64,000 bases of DNA. It comes from Chinchilla lanigera. Its lineage: Eukaryota; Chordata; Mammalia; Rodentia; Chinchillidae. Location of the stretch: assembly GCF_000276665.1 (NCBI RefSeq), contig NW_004955469.1, positions 9,775,638-9,839,637 on the forward strand, given 5' to 3'. Position 1 is the first letter of the stretch, and each line of letters starts with the position of its first letter. The position numbers and the translations under genes were made by a program. Shown here piece by piece: positions 52,705 to 64,000 of this stretch. The notes beneath the pieces are model-generated. The model made no database searches. It worked only from the letters and a program-made list of their open reading frames with translations, and had not been told where the DNA came from.

Positions 52705-53180
52705 GTTTAATCATTGTGGTAGAGAGAATAGCATGTCCCACCCAAAAAGATGTTCACATCCTAATCTCAGAACTGAAATACGTTTTTCTACAGCAAAGGT
52801 AAATTAAGGTTGCTAATAAGCTACTGTAAGGTAAGTAGATGATTCTGAATTATCTGGTTGGTCCCAATGTGATCACAAGGGTTCTTATAATGGCAGAAGA
52901 GAGAGCGATGCCATGTGAGAAAGACCTGACTGATCATCCTGGCTTTGAAGATGAAGGGGCCATGGCCAGTGGAGGAATGAGGGCAGCTCTGGATGAGGAA
53001 AGAAAACAGATTCTCTCCTGCAGCCTTCAGAAAGGAGCCCACCCTCACCAACACATTGATTTTAGTCCAGTGAGAACTATGTCAGACTTCTGACTTCCAC
53101 AACTTCAAGTAATCAATTAGTACTGTTTACGCCATTAAATTTGTGGTAATTTGATTCAGCAGTACTAGGAAAATATCACA
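52705..53180 (+). mobile_element. MLT1-type MaLR LTR
   Basis: Matches the MLT1 pattern: CACCCAAAAAGATGTTCACA, then 'GGTTCTTATAATGGCAGAAG', 'GACTTCTGACTTCCACAACT' and a TTTGTGGTAATTTG tail. Ancient and diverged. Confidence 0.75.
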
Positions 53181-53591
53181 AACATGACATGTATTGTAAC
53201 TAGCAAAGTTGGACCCAAGACTGTCACAGATGGCAGCGTTTTAAATAAAAATCCTTTACTTAGGTATTTTGTAAAGATCTTTCCAGCCTAGGGAATTACT
53301 AGAGAGTCTATGGGGTGGGGGGAATAAAATTTTTACCGATGATTCATGTAAAGCGTAGGAATCTGGATATTTTGTAAAGGAAAGAAAATGGCAAGGGATG
53401 ACAAATCAGAAAGGTTATCTATAATGTACGTTTCTTATTTTTCTGAGTCTCAGTTTACTATAAACAGAAAGGCTGAGATGAGTAATCTCTAAATCTATTT
53501 CTGAAATAAGATTTTAAAATCCTGACAGAAAAGGGACCTTTGATACCACTTCTCCTAACTAACCTAAATTCTGAAGAGTAATCTTTTTTAT

Positions 53592-53669
53592 TTGTGGTAG
53601 TGAGTATTGAACTTAGGGCCTTGTGCATGCTTGTCACACACTCTCCCACTGAACTATACTCCCAGCCCT
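53592..53669 (-). mobile_element. ID-type SINE
   Basis: 'GTATTGAACTTAGGGCCTTG' to 'CTGAACTATACTCCCAGCCC'. A further ID scrap lies at about 53785-53822. Confidence 0.75.
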
Positions 53670-54044
53670 AAGAATTGGAAAGTACTATCATTATTCTTAG
53701 TATCTGATGGTTAAGGTTCATGGAAGCTCTTAGTTTGCTCTCAAGAAAATGTTTCTGAATTTTAATCCTGAAATTTTTTATTCTAAGCACGCACTCTAAC
53801 ACTAAGCTATTTCCCTGGCTCCTAAAGTTTTTGTTCTTGACGGAACTATTTCTAGAGTAAAATACATGCTATATTTAAAAAAAAAATTATTAGTGCACAC
53901 TGGTCATATAGATTGGTGAGTTTCATTTTGGCATATTCATACATATACTCTGTTTTTATATAAAATTAAACAACACCGTATCTTTTCTTGGAAGTCACTG
54001 CTAGTAACATCAGTTATTATACTGGGCTCTTACGTTGGTGATGC

Positions 54045-54205
54045 TCTAGATGGGATCTGCCAACTATGGCCTGCAAGCTGCTTTTATAAGCATAATTTTT
54101 AAAGGACTGTTTAAAATAATGACCTAAACTATACATGACTTAGCCTGAAGTATTTACTGTGTGGTCCTTTACAGGAAAGTTTGCTGACCCCTGTTCTGGA
54201 AAAGA
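54045..54205. mobile_element. hAT-like non-autonomous element, copy 2
   Basis: Starts ATCTGCCAACTATGGCCTGC and ends 'AAAGTTTGCTGACCCCTG', a near-complete pair of hAT-type termini with a shortened middle. Confidence 0.6.
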
Positions 54206-55222
54206 TGTATAGGCCTCTTTACCAAATGTATATAACTAAATCAAAGCTTATGCTCTGTCATTAAAGGAAGCGTGCCCATTGTAGCACAACACCTGACAAC
54301 GCAGCAGCTCAAATATTTGTGGAAAAACAAAGGCCACTGGTGAAAAAAAAATTTTGTTGTTGTTGTTGCTATACGCTCTCCTACTCTGTCACAAGTTTTT
54401 GTCAATGCCTGTCCCTTCAATCTCTCTCCCGTTTTACATTTCATCTTTTAAGTATTGGTTTGGAATTTTGATACAGGTGGGTTCAGTGACTTATTTTGAT
54501 TGTCCTAAACCCTTTTTATTTCCAGATTTTTGTTATCCTTTGGGAAAAGTAAGTTTAGGGATAGATGAGTTCTTGTTGTAGTATACCTAAACTTTAAAAA
54601 AATAATGTAAAATAGCATTATACCTCCAAAGCTGTTCAGTAATGTTTTAAAGTGAAACAATCTGAATGGCAGGATTATTTTGAAAGTCTGAGATTTCTTT
54701 CTACAATGAACACAAGTTACTTTTATGTTCACAAAGAGATTTCCATCAAAAAAAAAGGCAAGTCACAAGGTTCTCTCCTTTATTCTCACTGACCTATCTC
54801 AACTATTCTCATACGGTATATTTTCTATCGTTATTTGGTCACAGTTTTTTAGTGGGTGTAATATTGTGCTTGTGGATTTTTCTTTACTTACACTGGGGTT
54901 ACCATAAGGTAACTCATGGCTACAATAGTACTGAAAATAAATTGTAACTATAAAATACTGCAGGAAAGCCAATCAATGGGGTGAAAGGTAAGAGACGGTC
55001 GTTTGGCCCTCCTGCTCAATTTTTTATTTTATACAATTAGCTTAGATGAACAACGCCCAATTTGCACAGGTTATGGTTGAGAAAACATTGAGTCCCCACA
55101 ATAACTGTTTGCGTAGGCAAAATGAAGTGGTCAAAGTCAACTGACTGGTCCTGGAGGAATAGGCGCAAGTTCATTAAAACCTTCCCTCGACTGTATATCC
55201 TCTCACTTGCCATTCACCTTTA

Positions 55223-56010
<788 letters not shown>

Positions 56011-56370
56011 GGCTCAGAGAATCATGGTTTAAAATGGCCAGCGGGTTCGCCTCCTCTTTTTCTAGAGAAGGCCCCCATTTCAAAGATACCCTGGTCACCC
56101 TCATCACGCTAGTCTCAAGAACGCGCTCCCAAGGCCAGAGACTTTTTTCTCCACATCTGGCTTACCCTCTGGTCCCTAATTAAACCGCAGGGTTAATCCC
56201 TCTTTTTTGCTTGATAAGGGGATCATATAATTTAGGAGAAGGGAACGTGACCCTTTTCAGATGTTCCCCGGGGGAGGAGTGATTATTCTTGGGGTCTGAA
56301 CTGATTTGCTTTTCCTGATGTTGCCCCTTGGAGAAATTGCGTCCCCTGTGTAACTTCCCTCGTGCGCCGT

Positions 56371-56423
56371 ATGACGTTGACGTGACGCAGCAGGAGGCCA
56401 CCCCTTTCCGTTCCGTGACGTCA
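56371..56423. promoter_or_regulatory. Cluster of CRE/ATF-like sites
   Basis: A perfect palindromic CRE, TGACGTCA, lies at 56416-56423. Variants lie just upstream: TGACGTTG at 56372 and TGACGTGA at 56378-56385, the latter running into TGACGCAG. The cluster is about 0.4 kb past the CpG island, probably in BABAM2 intron 1 or at a downstream promoter edge. Binding by CREB/ATF is inference from the motif. Confidence 0.55.
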
Positions 56424-57711
56424 ACCAGGCACACATTTCCGTGTTTGTCATCCTAGCCTAATTGCAAGAGCCTGAACAGTGCTTCAGACGTCTTTGTTTT
56501 CCCCAGGCAGCCCACTGAAACACCTTATTTGACCTTATTTTTTGGGCAGCAAACCTTTGTAAAAATTACATTTTTGCCTTTTCCTTCTGTAGTACGTCAA
56601 AAATCAGGAAATACAAATTGCAGAATTGGCATTCAAAACAGTCTAGCCACCCAGAATTTCTGCCTATCTGGGATCTATTATAGGGTTGCCATATCTAAAA
56701 GTTATTACTGGATACCTTCCTCATCCATGTCCCTGTTCACTGCAGCAAAGGGTCATCCTCTCCGGCTGTTGCAAAATTTCTGATTTTGGAGTCAGTATAC
56801 AGTATTTTCCTCACTTTGTTAGAAAAGTCACATCTCTTTATGATTGGAACATTTTAATGCTGGATGAGATCGTGCACTGAGAAAAAATAGTATTATGGCT
56901 GTTCTGAAAATAAAGACAAATTCATTCCCTTCGGTGTCATTGCAAAATCATGTCTGTTGCTGAATTCGAATAGGTTGTTGTCATCTTTAGTATGGTTTGC
57001 CTTCTGGGGCCGTTAGTGAATCATTCAGGCCAGCTTCAGCGGTAGGTCAGCCGTAGTCTAGTTTATTTCTAGTTGCAAAGCAATCATTCATTTAAAATCA
57101 TTAGTCTGTCTTCACATTTTGCACGGTGTATGCTAAAAAAGTCACCTTGATGCTTTCCTCTTCAGTCACCGACGGTGTTAATGTTTACTTGAGAGGAAGA
57201 TGAAAACAGTGGGCTTTTAAGAGAGTTCTGGGTTTGAATTTGTATTTTTTGAAACGGTAAAATGGGAACAAAATTCACCAGGGAACTGAGTTGTTGAAAG
57301 TGACATTATAGAGAGGGGTGAGTAATATGGGGCTGATAGTGAGAAGATATTGAGAATGTGTTGGCCCTGTTTCCTTTTTTTGTTTTTTAGAATTGAGAGT
57401 TAAAATAATAGTAGTGACTGTGGGAAGAAACATAATTTCATAATGGGAAGACCTTTTGCTTTTTTCTGTAATGAGTATTAGTGTTTTCATATGATCTAGA
57501 TAAGCATCCCTTCAGGAACTACGACAGCAATGGGTAGAAATAAAAGTAGGAAAAAAGCCATCTTCGAAACAATAATATGGATTAGTATATTATTCAAAAA
57601 GAAACTAACAGTTATCCATATCATTTGCAAAATGGGAATTAAAATACCTGCCACTTTACCCAGGTTGTAAAGAGCAGCTACAATGGAAGCCATAATTGCC
57701 AGTCCTTTTTA

Positions 57712-57845
57712 ATTTTTATTTTTATTTTGAGACAAGGTCTTGCTGAGTCACTCAGTCCCCCAGGCTGTGCTTGAATTTAAGATCCTGCTGCCTCAGTCTC
57801 CCAGGATGCTGGGATTACATGCATGTGCCACTATGCACATGATTT
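57712..57845 (-). mobile_element. B1-like SINE, old
   Basis: 'GAGACAAGGTCTTGCTGAGT' to 'GGATTACATGCATGTGCCAC'. Confidence 0.7.
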
Positions 57846-58617
57846 TTATGACTGATAGTACAGTGCACGAGATGTTTATTCTTACCTTCTGATGACATAT
57901 TAGAATGGTGGGGGAAGTCATCTGCTGAAGGCCCAGAAGAGGGGCTTGTTTTATATTTTCATGAAGGATGATTTGAGAGCTAAAGTATAAAGCATTTACC
58001 CCTGCAAAGGTACTCCTGGGTATCATCACTATATACTGTGAAATATTAGTATTTCTTGAACTGTCACTGCAGTCCTTCCCTTTATCACTATCAGAAATGG
58101 TTAATTAAAACAAGTACTAGTTTGCCACATTTGTTTTAGCAGAGACTTGTAAGTTGTCATGTGGTATAACATCTGAAAACTAGAACTAGAACATTAGTTA
58201 TTTGTAATTGTGAATGCCTAGAAATGAATGTGTTTTTGATGTGGGATTGCCCTTTCAGTTTGAGGAAGAAAATAGTAATGTGAATTGACTTATTTACCTC
58301 TGAAAGTGGAGGCTTTCATTTAGAAATCTATTAAGAAGAATTCATATACTTCCTCCAGCCCCATAAGTTTCCAAGTAATTTATGTATGACCTACTGGTTT
58401 TGCTTTCTATTTTTAAATATAAAGATTTCTTAGTGCCTTAAACTCAAAGACTAAAAGATCTATGTTATCCTGTTGTTTAATATTTGGATGTCTGTATTTT
58501 CAAGGTATGTAGATTTTTGCCACATCTGTTTCTCAGTTTTTGCTATCTTTATTCCCCTATGAATTTTTTTGAGAAAATATCTTCTCAATCCATAAATATT
58601 TTATTTCATTTTTTATT

Positions 58618-58681
58618 ACTATTTTGTTTTTTCCTTTTAAGACAGGGACTTCCTAAGTTGTCCCTGGCTGGCCTTGGTAAA
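58618..58681 (-). mobile_element. B1 fragment just upstream of BABAM2 coding exon
   Basis: 'AAGACAGGGACTTCCTAAGT' then CTGGCTGGCCTTG; about 30 bases from the splice acceptor. Confidence 0.6.
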
Positions 58682-58726
58682 CTCTTATCACTATTCTTTC
58701 CTTTTGCTTTTAGTGGTCAAGTTGAA

Positions 58727-58854
58727 ATGTCCCCAGAAGTGGCCTTGAACCGAATTTCTCCCATACTCTCCCCATTCATATCTAGTGTGGTCCGGAATGG
58801 GAAAGTGGGACTGGATGCTACAAACTGTTTGAGGATAACGGACTTGAAATCTGG
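58727..58854 (+). CDS. BABAM2: BABAM2 first coding exon (BRE/BRCC45 N-terminus)
   Basis: BABAM2 is a scaffold with UEV-like folds in two Lys63-specific deubiquitinase assemblies: BRISC in the cytoplasm and the BRCA1-A complex at DNA breaks. The exon spans 58714-58854. Thirteen bases of 5'UTR precede the ATG at 58727, and 42 codons plus two bases follow. The peptide starts [12 protein letters not shown], contains [20 protein letters not shown], and ends RITDLKS, a distinctive match to mammalian BABAM2. The acceptor is TTTTAG at 58713 after a good pyrimidine tract; the donor is CTGG|GTATGT at 58855. This leaves phase 2 for the next Gly codon. Exon 3 (starting near CTSLTPG in human) was not found before 64000, so at least 5.1 kb of intron 2 lies here. 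A B1 fragment ends about 30 bases upstream of the exon. Confidence 0.95.
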
Positions 58855-59429
58855 GTATGTATAAGAACTGATTAAAAAAAAAAGAACTGATTCAATACAT
58901 GGACCAGAACCAATTCAACCTTTATCTAAGTAAATCTCTCATACCAGACTTACACAAATTGTATCCCACAGAAATTGTTTAGGTCATGATCTTCTCATAT
59001 GGTGATTGAACTGGTTTAAAAAATTATTTATATATGTGGTACATAGATAAATGGTGTACCTCTAAACCACATCCTCAGTCCAGTTACATTTGGTTTATTT
59101 AGTTCTTGACATTTTATATTTCATGTTATTTTGTGTTGCAGGCTATTACTTTATGGCCAGAATGTTCATTCTGTTTCTGGCTTATCTCTTTGTGAACAGT
59201 GTGCCATGTGGGTTTTAGCAAGTGTGTTTTCCATTCATTGGCTTGCTTTCTTGTTTACTGCACTCCAGAATACAGGATAAGAATTCAGTTTGATATTCTG
59301 CATCTGACATCACTTGATAATCTCTCTTAATATGAAAATTATAATAGCCAAAATGAGTCATTCCTCATCATGAGGCTGAAACATCAAGATCTCATACCTA
59401 GAAATGATGCATAAAAAACATCTTATTTT

Positions 59430-60060
59430 GAAATAAAATTGGATTTACAAAAAGTTAGAAAAGTACAATAGTAAATCAGCATTCTTTCAATATTATTAAT
59501 TATTCTACAGGTCCTATTTGAGTATTGCTGGTTTTCCCTTTCAAGTCCTTCTTTTGGGTCCAGAATCCAGTTCAGAATATAAATTACATCTAATTGTCAA
59601 GTCTCTTTAGTCTGCCTAATCTGTGACAGTTCCTTAGTCCTTCTTTGTTGTTAGTGACTTTGACAGTGTTAAAGATGTAAAATGTCCCTCTGTGTGGGTT
59701 TTTTTGATATTTTCCTTTCCTTCAGGTGAGAAATGCATTTTCCTCCCATGAATACTTTAGATCCCAGGGCATCAAATGAGGGCACACATGATGTTTCTAT
59801 GCCTTTTTACTGGTATGTTAACTTTGATCACTTGATTAAGATTGTATCAGCCAGGTATTTTCCTATAGTAAAGTTATCTCATTTGTCCTTTGTGATTAGT
59901 ACCTTGTGGAATAATGCCTGAGGACTATGCTTTTGTCCCTTTTCTCAATATACTTTTGTCCATTAATTTTAACATCCACTGAGAGTTCTTGTCTGCACTT
60001 GTTACTACTCTGGGGCTTGTCTTAGAGTGATTTTTCTATGTCCTTCATTTCTTACACATT
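59430..60060. mobile_element. Ancient L1M-type 3' region
   Basis: 'GTCAAGTCTCTTTAGTCTGC', 'TTAACTTTGATCACTTGATT' and 'CCTTTGTGATTAGTACCTTG' occur in the order known for an old mammalian L1 3' region. Confidence 0.6.
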
Positions 60061-60189
60061 TATTAATTTGAATCCCATTACAAGAAAGCACAGTCTTTTT
60101 TCCCTCAATTATTTACTCAGTCAATAAATTCTCTATCATTGGTTTATGTCAGTATGCATTTTTAGTCTATGGATTATAAATCAAGAATA

Positions 60190-60500
60190 GACAGTCCCTG
60201 GCTTCTGATGGTTCAGCTTTTGAGTTTTTGACTTTATAATGTGTGAAAGTCATGTATACTCAGTAGAAACTGTACTTGAATTTTGAACTTTGACGTTTTC
60301 TCAGGCCAGTGACATGTGGCCCAATCCTCTCTGCGGGCAGCCGCCATTCACAAAGGGAAACCACTGATGCACTACAGTCAGTGTACTGTGTTTTTAAGCT
60401 CTGATGTATCCAAGGGATTTTCAGTCTATTATATTTTCAATTTCTGAGGGGTTTATGGCAATGTAACCCCATCCTAAGTCAAAGAGCAGCTGTGCCATTG
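60190..60500. mobile_element. Tigger-type DNA transposon remnant
   Basis: Contains 'GATGGTTCAGCTTTTGAG', 'AGTAGAAACTGTACTTGAA' and the end 'TAACCCCATCCTAAGTCAA', which I recall from a mammalian pogo-like family. Exact family uncertain. Confidence 0.55.
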
Positions 60501-60959
60501 TCATTTTTTTGTTGTTGTTGCTTAATTGTTCTAGCTTCTGCCATTGGGGCTCTATTAAGTGGCTTTTGTGACTTTTTGACATATCCCCGTGATGTTTTCT
60601 TACTGGAAGTATTGCACTCTTGATATTCTTTTTAGTTTTCCTTGTTGGACTTTTTTCCCTTCACAAATCTTTCTATCTTTTGACTAAGCAGAACAAACAC
60701 TTGGATATAAGGATATAGATTTCTGTTCTTCAGCTGTAAGATAAACAAGACTAATATACTTCTTTGGAATAGTAGGGTGCTTTTTAAAAGATCTGGCATT
60801 GTCTTCAATTTTATTAATCAAGTACTTATATCCATTTACTTTTTGTAAATGGACCTAAGTATATAAGTATCCATTTGCTAGTGGCAGGCATACGTTGATC
60901 CTTTTTATTTTTTATGGTAGTGGGGAGTCATACTGAGCTACATAACTGTTCTTTTTAGT

Positions 60960-61080
60960 TCTTTTATTTTGAGATAGAGTCTCAACTAAGTCGCAAGTTG
61001 CCCATGTTGGGCTTGAATTTGTGATCCTCCTGCCTTTGTCTCTCAGTGCTGGGATTATAGGCATGAGCCATCATGCCCAT
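60960..61080 (-). mobile_element. B1-like SINE, old
   Basis: 'GAGATAGAGTCTCAACTAAG' to 'GCATGAGCCATCATGCCC'. Confidence 0.75.
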
Positions 61081-61104
61081 TTGTTGAGGGAAAAGAATGT
61101 GGTA

Positions 61105-61294
61105 CAGCGTGAACTAAGATTAATAATATCAACAAGAATGAAAAAATGGGATAGGGGAATTGGACGATGAGGGATGGGGAGGGAAAGGAAAGGGAATTAA
61201 AAAAGAAATAAGCTATGGTATGTACTTGTACCCGCTCCCCAAGATGATTGTGAACTGCATTAACTGCCAACATGCACTAATAAAATAGAATAAA
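61105..61294 (+). mobile_element. 190-bp 5'-truncated L1 3' insertion with clean target duplication
   Basis: Bordered by 14-base repeats AAAAGAATGTGGTA at 61091-61104 and 61295-61308. The insert has a G-rich 3'UTR segment and ends AATAAAATAGAATAAAA. Confidence 0.8.
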
Positions 61295-62254
61295 AAAAGA
61301 ATGTGGTAGAAAGAACTCTGGTGGAGTTGATAGAAGGTAATTAAATTTTTTTTTTGCTTTGAATATAAAAGTTAACTATACATGTTAGGGGCTTTAAAAA
61401 CTATCCTTAGAACAGTGAAGGGTTGACAATTGACCTTTGAATTTTTTTACTGGTTTAAAATTTTGTGCCAGGTACTCAAGTAACAGGTCAGATACTGAGA
61501 CAGGCTTTCCAGCTCGTAAATGGTGGTAGGAAGTAGGGGTTGTAAATAACAGATCATGCTTAGGATTCATTCAGTCTGAATTTCCTGGCTATAGATAGGC
61601 TAGATATAGATTGGTGCCTCTAGAGCATTCTTTAAATAAACTTTATATCTAATTGAAGTCAACAGGGTTAGATCTCAAGAGAGTATTTTCCAGTGGCCCT
61701 TACTGCAGAAAGTAGATTGATAGACTTTGTTTGCTGTGTTCATTTCTTGTCATTTGTTGCTTTGACTTTGGTTTTGTCTTTCTGGGACCATGAAATCAGT
61801 TAACGTTTCTTCTAGGTCTGAAGATAAAGAGATTGTCAAATGGTCTTAGGGCATTTCAACTTCATACCTTTTCTTATTTTCCTTTTTAAATTTTTATTTT
61901 TTCTTTGTGCTCTGACGTGTTTTTTGAATATATTTTTGAAGCTTTAAACTGTTGGCCTTGTATTCTCTTAGCTTAATGAGAATACACCTAATTCTGTCTA
62001 CCTTCTTTTCCTTTTCACCCCAGCATATCTTGTATTTTACTGTTTGAGTCACACCCATTATGGATTTTCTCCTTTTCTAGGAGAGCGTGAGCTTGGAGAA
62101 ACAAAGGCACCTTAGGTGGGGAGTGAGACTCCTACTTATTTATAGCCAAAAGTGGCTAGAATTTTCTCACTGGATCTCAGTTCCTTTATTAAGGAGCAAC
62201 TGAGTTAGATGACTAAGGCTTTTACAGGCCCCAAATCCTATGAAAACAGCTCAG

Positions 62255-62690
62255 AAGTCCATCAACTGATGAGTGGATAAACAAGTGTTGTATATCCAAA
62301 AATAGACTATAAATTCAGCCATAAAAAGGAATGAAGTACTTATTCATACTGCAGCAGGGATGAACCTCAAAAACATTGTGCCACATGAAAGCCACAAAAC
62401 ATCATGTCTTGTATTGTATGATTCCATTTATATGAAATATCCAGAATAGGCCAGTCCATGGATCTTGAAAGTAAATCACGGGTTGCCAGTGGCTGAGGGG
62501 ATTAGGAAGTACCTGCTAATGGATATGGGGCTTCTTTTTGAGCATGACAAAAATGTTCTAAAATTACATAGTGGTGATGGTAGCGCAGCTCTCTGAATAC
62601 ACTAATACAACTGAATTGTACCCTTAAGGGTACGTTTTATTGTATGTGAATTCTATCTTGTAAGGTAAAGCTGTTATTTAAAAAAAGAAA
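62255..62690 (+). mobile_element. Old L1 3' end
   Basis: CAGAAGTCCATCAACTGATG, 'CAGCCATAAAAAGGAATGAA', 'GGTTGCCAGTGGCTGAGGGG' and 'TGAATTGTACCCTTAAGGGT' are classic L1M 3' landmarks. Confidence 0.8.
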
Positions 62691-63349
62691 CTTGTGAACC
62701 AGGGATGTTTACTGGCTTGAATAGTTAGGAAACAGAAATACATTTTTCTTCTTGAGCTTATCATCACAACATTGCTTGCAAGATGTTAAAGACCTGATGG
62801 GACTGGTGGCCAGTAGACTGGGGACTGCTTTATGTTAGATGATATAAACCTGAATATCCTTCTCTTATTAGTGTTCTGAGAGACCAGTTAAAATCATGTT
62901 GCTTCTTTTCTGCAGATTTCCTTTTGCATGTTCCCAAATTCTTCAATGTTTAGTTGAATGTCTTAAGTACAAATAGTGGAACTAATGAAAAACTTGAAAT
63001 AAACTCACTGGTCCTGGCCCTGGCCCTGTCTGGGCTAGTTCTGCCTAAGAAATATTTGAGATTGCATTTAATGACATTCCGTATTATGGCAGTCACCTTT
63101 TCATAATTATAATGAAATAATTGAAAGAACTTAGAAGAGAAGAGGTTCATTTTAATACATGGTCTTTTGAAGGACTTTCAACATTTAAACTATACCAAGT
63201 AGTTATGGAATTTACTGTTTTTAGTTGTAGAAAACAAAAATGCCTTAATCTGCATTAACAGAGTTGCTCTGCAGAAAAGCATGTGAAAAACCTTAGTTCA
63301 GAGCATTGCTGAGCATTTTTAAGCTGATGTCTTATTTTATTTTTAAAAA

Positions 63350-63982
63350 TTAACAGGTACTAGTTGTACATGTTCATGAGATTTGCTGTGGTATTTCTGT
63401 ACATGCATACAGTATGCATTGATCATATCCATCCATCCTTCTTCTACCCTTTCTCCTGATTTCCTGCCCTCATGCACCCTTCTGACTCTCTAGTAGTAAT
63501 TCTTTTACTTTCTGGATGACTTTTGTTTGTTTGTTTGTTTCTACAGATGGGAGAGAACATGGGATACCTGTCTTTCTGTGTTTGGCTTATTTTGCCTAAT
63601 ATGAGATTCTACAGTTCGATCTGTTTTCCTGCAAATGATAGGATTTCATTCCTTTTTATGTTTGAATAATACTTCATTGTATAATGTAGCATGTTTTCTT
63701 TATTCACTCATCTATGATGAGCACATAGGCTGATTTCATATAGTAGCTTTTAGGAATAGTATTGCAATAAACATAAGCATACAGGTATCTTTTGTGTGCT
63801 GACTTCATTTCCTTTGGATATATACCCAAGAGTATTTTCTTTAGGTTGCAGAATCATATGGTAGTACTATTTTTAGTTTTTTGTGGAATCTCCATACTGT
63901 TTTCCATAGTGGCTGTACTAATTTACATTCCCACCATCAGTGTATGAATTCATTTTCCTCTGTGTCCTCACCAGCATTTGCT
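63350..63982 (-). mobile_element. L1 ORF2 end and 3'UTR, antisense
   Basis: 'GGATATATACCCAAGAGTAT', 'CATACTGTTTTCCATAGTGG' and 'ATTCCCACCATCAGTGTATG' are antisense ORF2 landmarks. It is followed by a T-run at the window end. Confidence 0.8.
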
Positions 63983-64000
63983 TTTTTTTTTTTTTTTTGG

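Larger units (their letters stand above)
58855..64000. other. BABAM2 intron 2, partial
   Basis: Intron continuing beyond the window. It holds L1 remnants at 59430, 61105, 62255 and 63350, a Tigger-like element at 60190 and an old B1 at 60960. Nothing was recognised in 58870-59430, 60500-60955, 61310-62155 or 62690-63350. Confidence 0.8.

Noticed and set aside
58855..64000. BABAM2 exon 3
   Set aside because: I looked for the expected continuation after residue 42 and found nothing convincing; it must lie beyond the window.

Overview
This is nuclear DNA from a placental mammal, almost certainly a rodent. It is AT-rich and gene-poor, and it is full of 7SL-derived B1-like SINEs, B1-dID dimers, tRNA-Ala-type ID SINEs, L1 fragments, MaLR-like LTRs, MIR, L2 and old DNA transposons. 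B1-dID dimers together with ID elements point to the squirrel-related or beaver side of the rodents rather than mouse or rat. I cannot name the species.

Two protein-coding genes lie head to head across one CpG-rich promoter near 55.3-56.0 kb. RBKS (ribokinase) runs leftward on the minus strand. Six coding exons can be placed to the base with GT-AG borders and matching phases: 55383-55471, 29678-29810, 17294-17357, 16303-16365, 11971-12135 and 2486-2577. They give the first 202 residues; the remaining C-terminal third, with the DTGAGD-type ATP/catalytic motif, lies left of base 1. BABAM2 (BRE/BRCC45, of the BRISC and BRCA1-A deubiquitinase complexes) runs rightward. Its first coding exon is 58714-58854 (ATG at 58727), and the rest lies beyond base 64000. 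The only evident link between the genes is the shared promoter: one protein acts in ribose metabolism, the other in ubiquitin signalling and DNA-damage response.

The rest is intronic. From left to right: RBKS introns 6 and 5 (1-11970) with many SINEs, a Tigger transposase fragment and CA repeats; introns 4 to 2 (12136-29677) with a second Tigger copy, a very short U6 fragment flanked by repeats, a triple target-site repeat at 26.3-26.8 kb and a 100-N assembly gap at 27077-27176; and intron 1 (29811-55382), which holds MaLR LTRs, L1 copies and the oddest region. There, a ~2 kb insert (about 44840-46865) interrupts L1-like DNA. It consists of a GC-rich four-unit minisatellite, an unidentified segment, and a broken gammaretrovirus-like gag/protease remnant ending in an A-run. 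BABAM2 intron 1 has a CRE-like cluster at 56.37-56.42 kb. BABAM2 intron 2 holds L1 and Tigger-type remnants.

No tRNA gene, rRNA gene, CRISPR array or bacterial-type system was seen. Exon calls are strong. Names of old repeats rest on remembered consensus patterns and are approximate at their ends.
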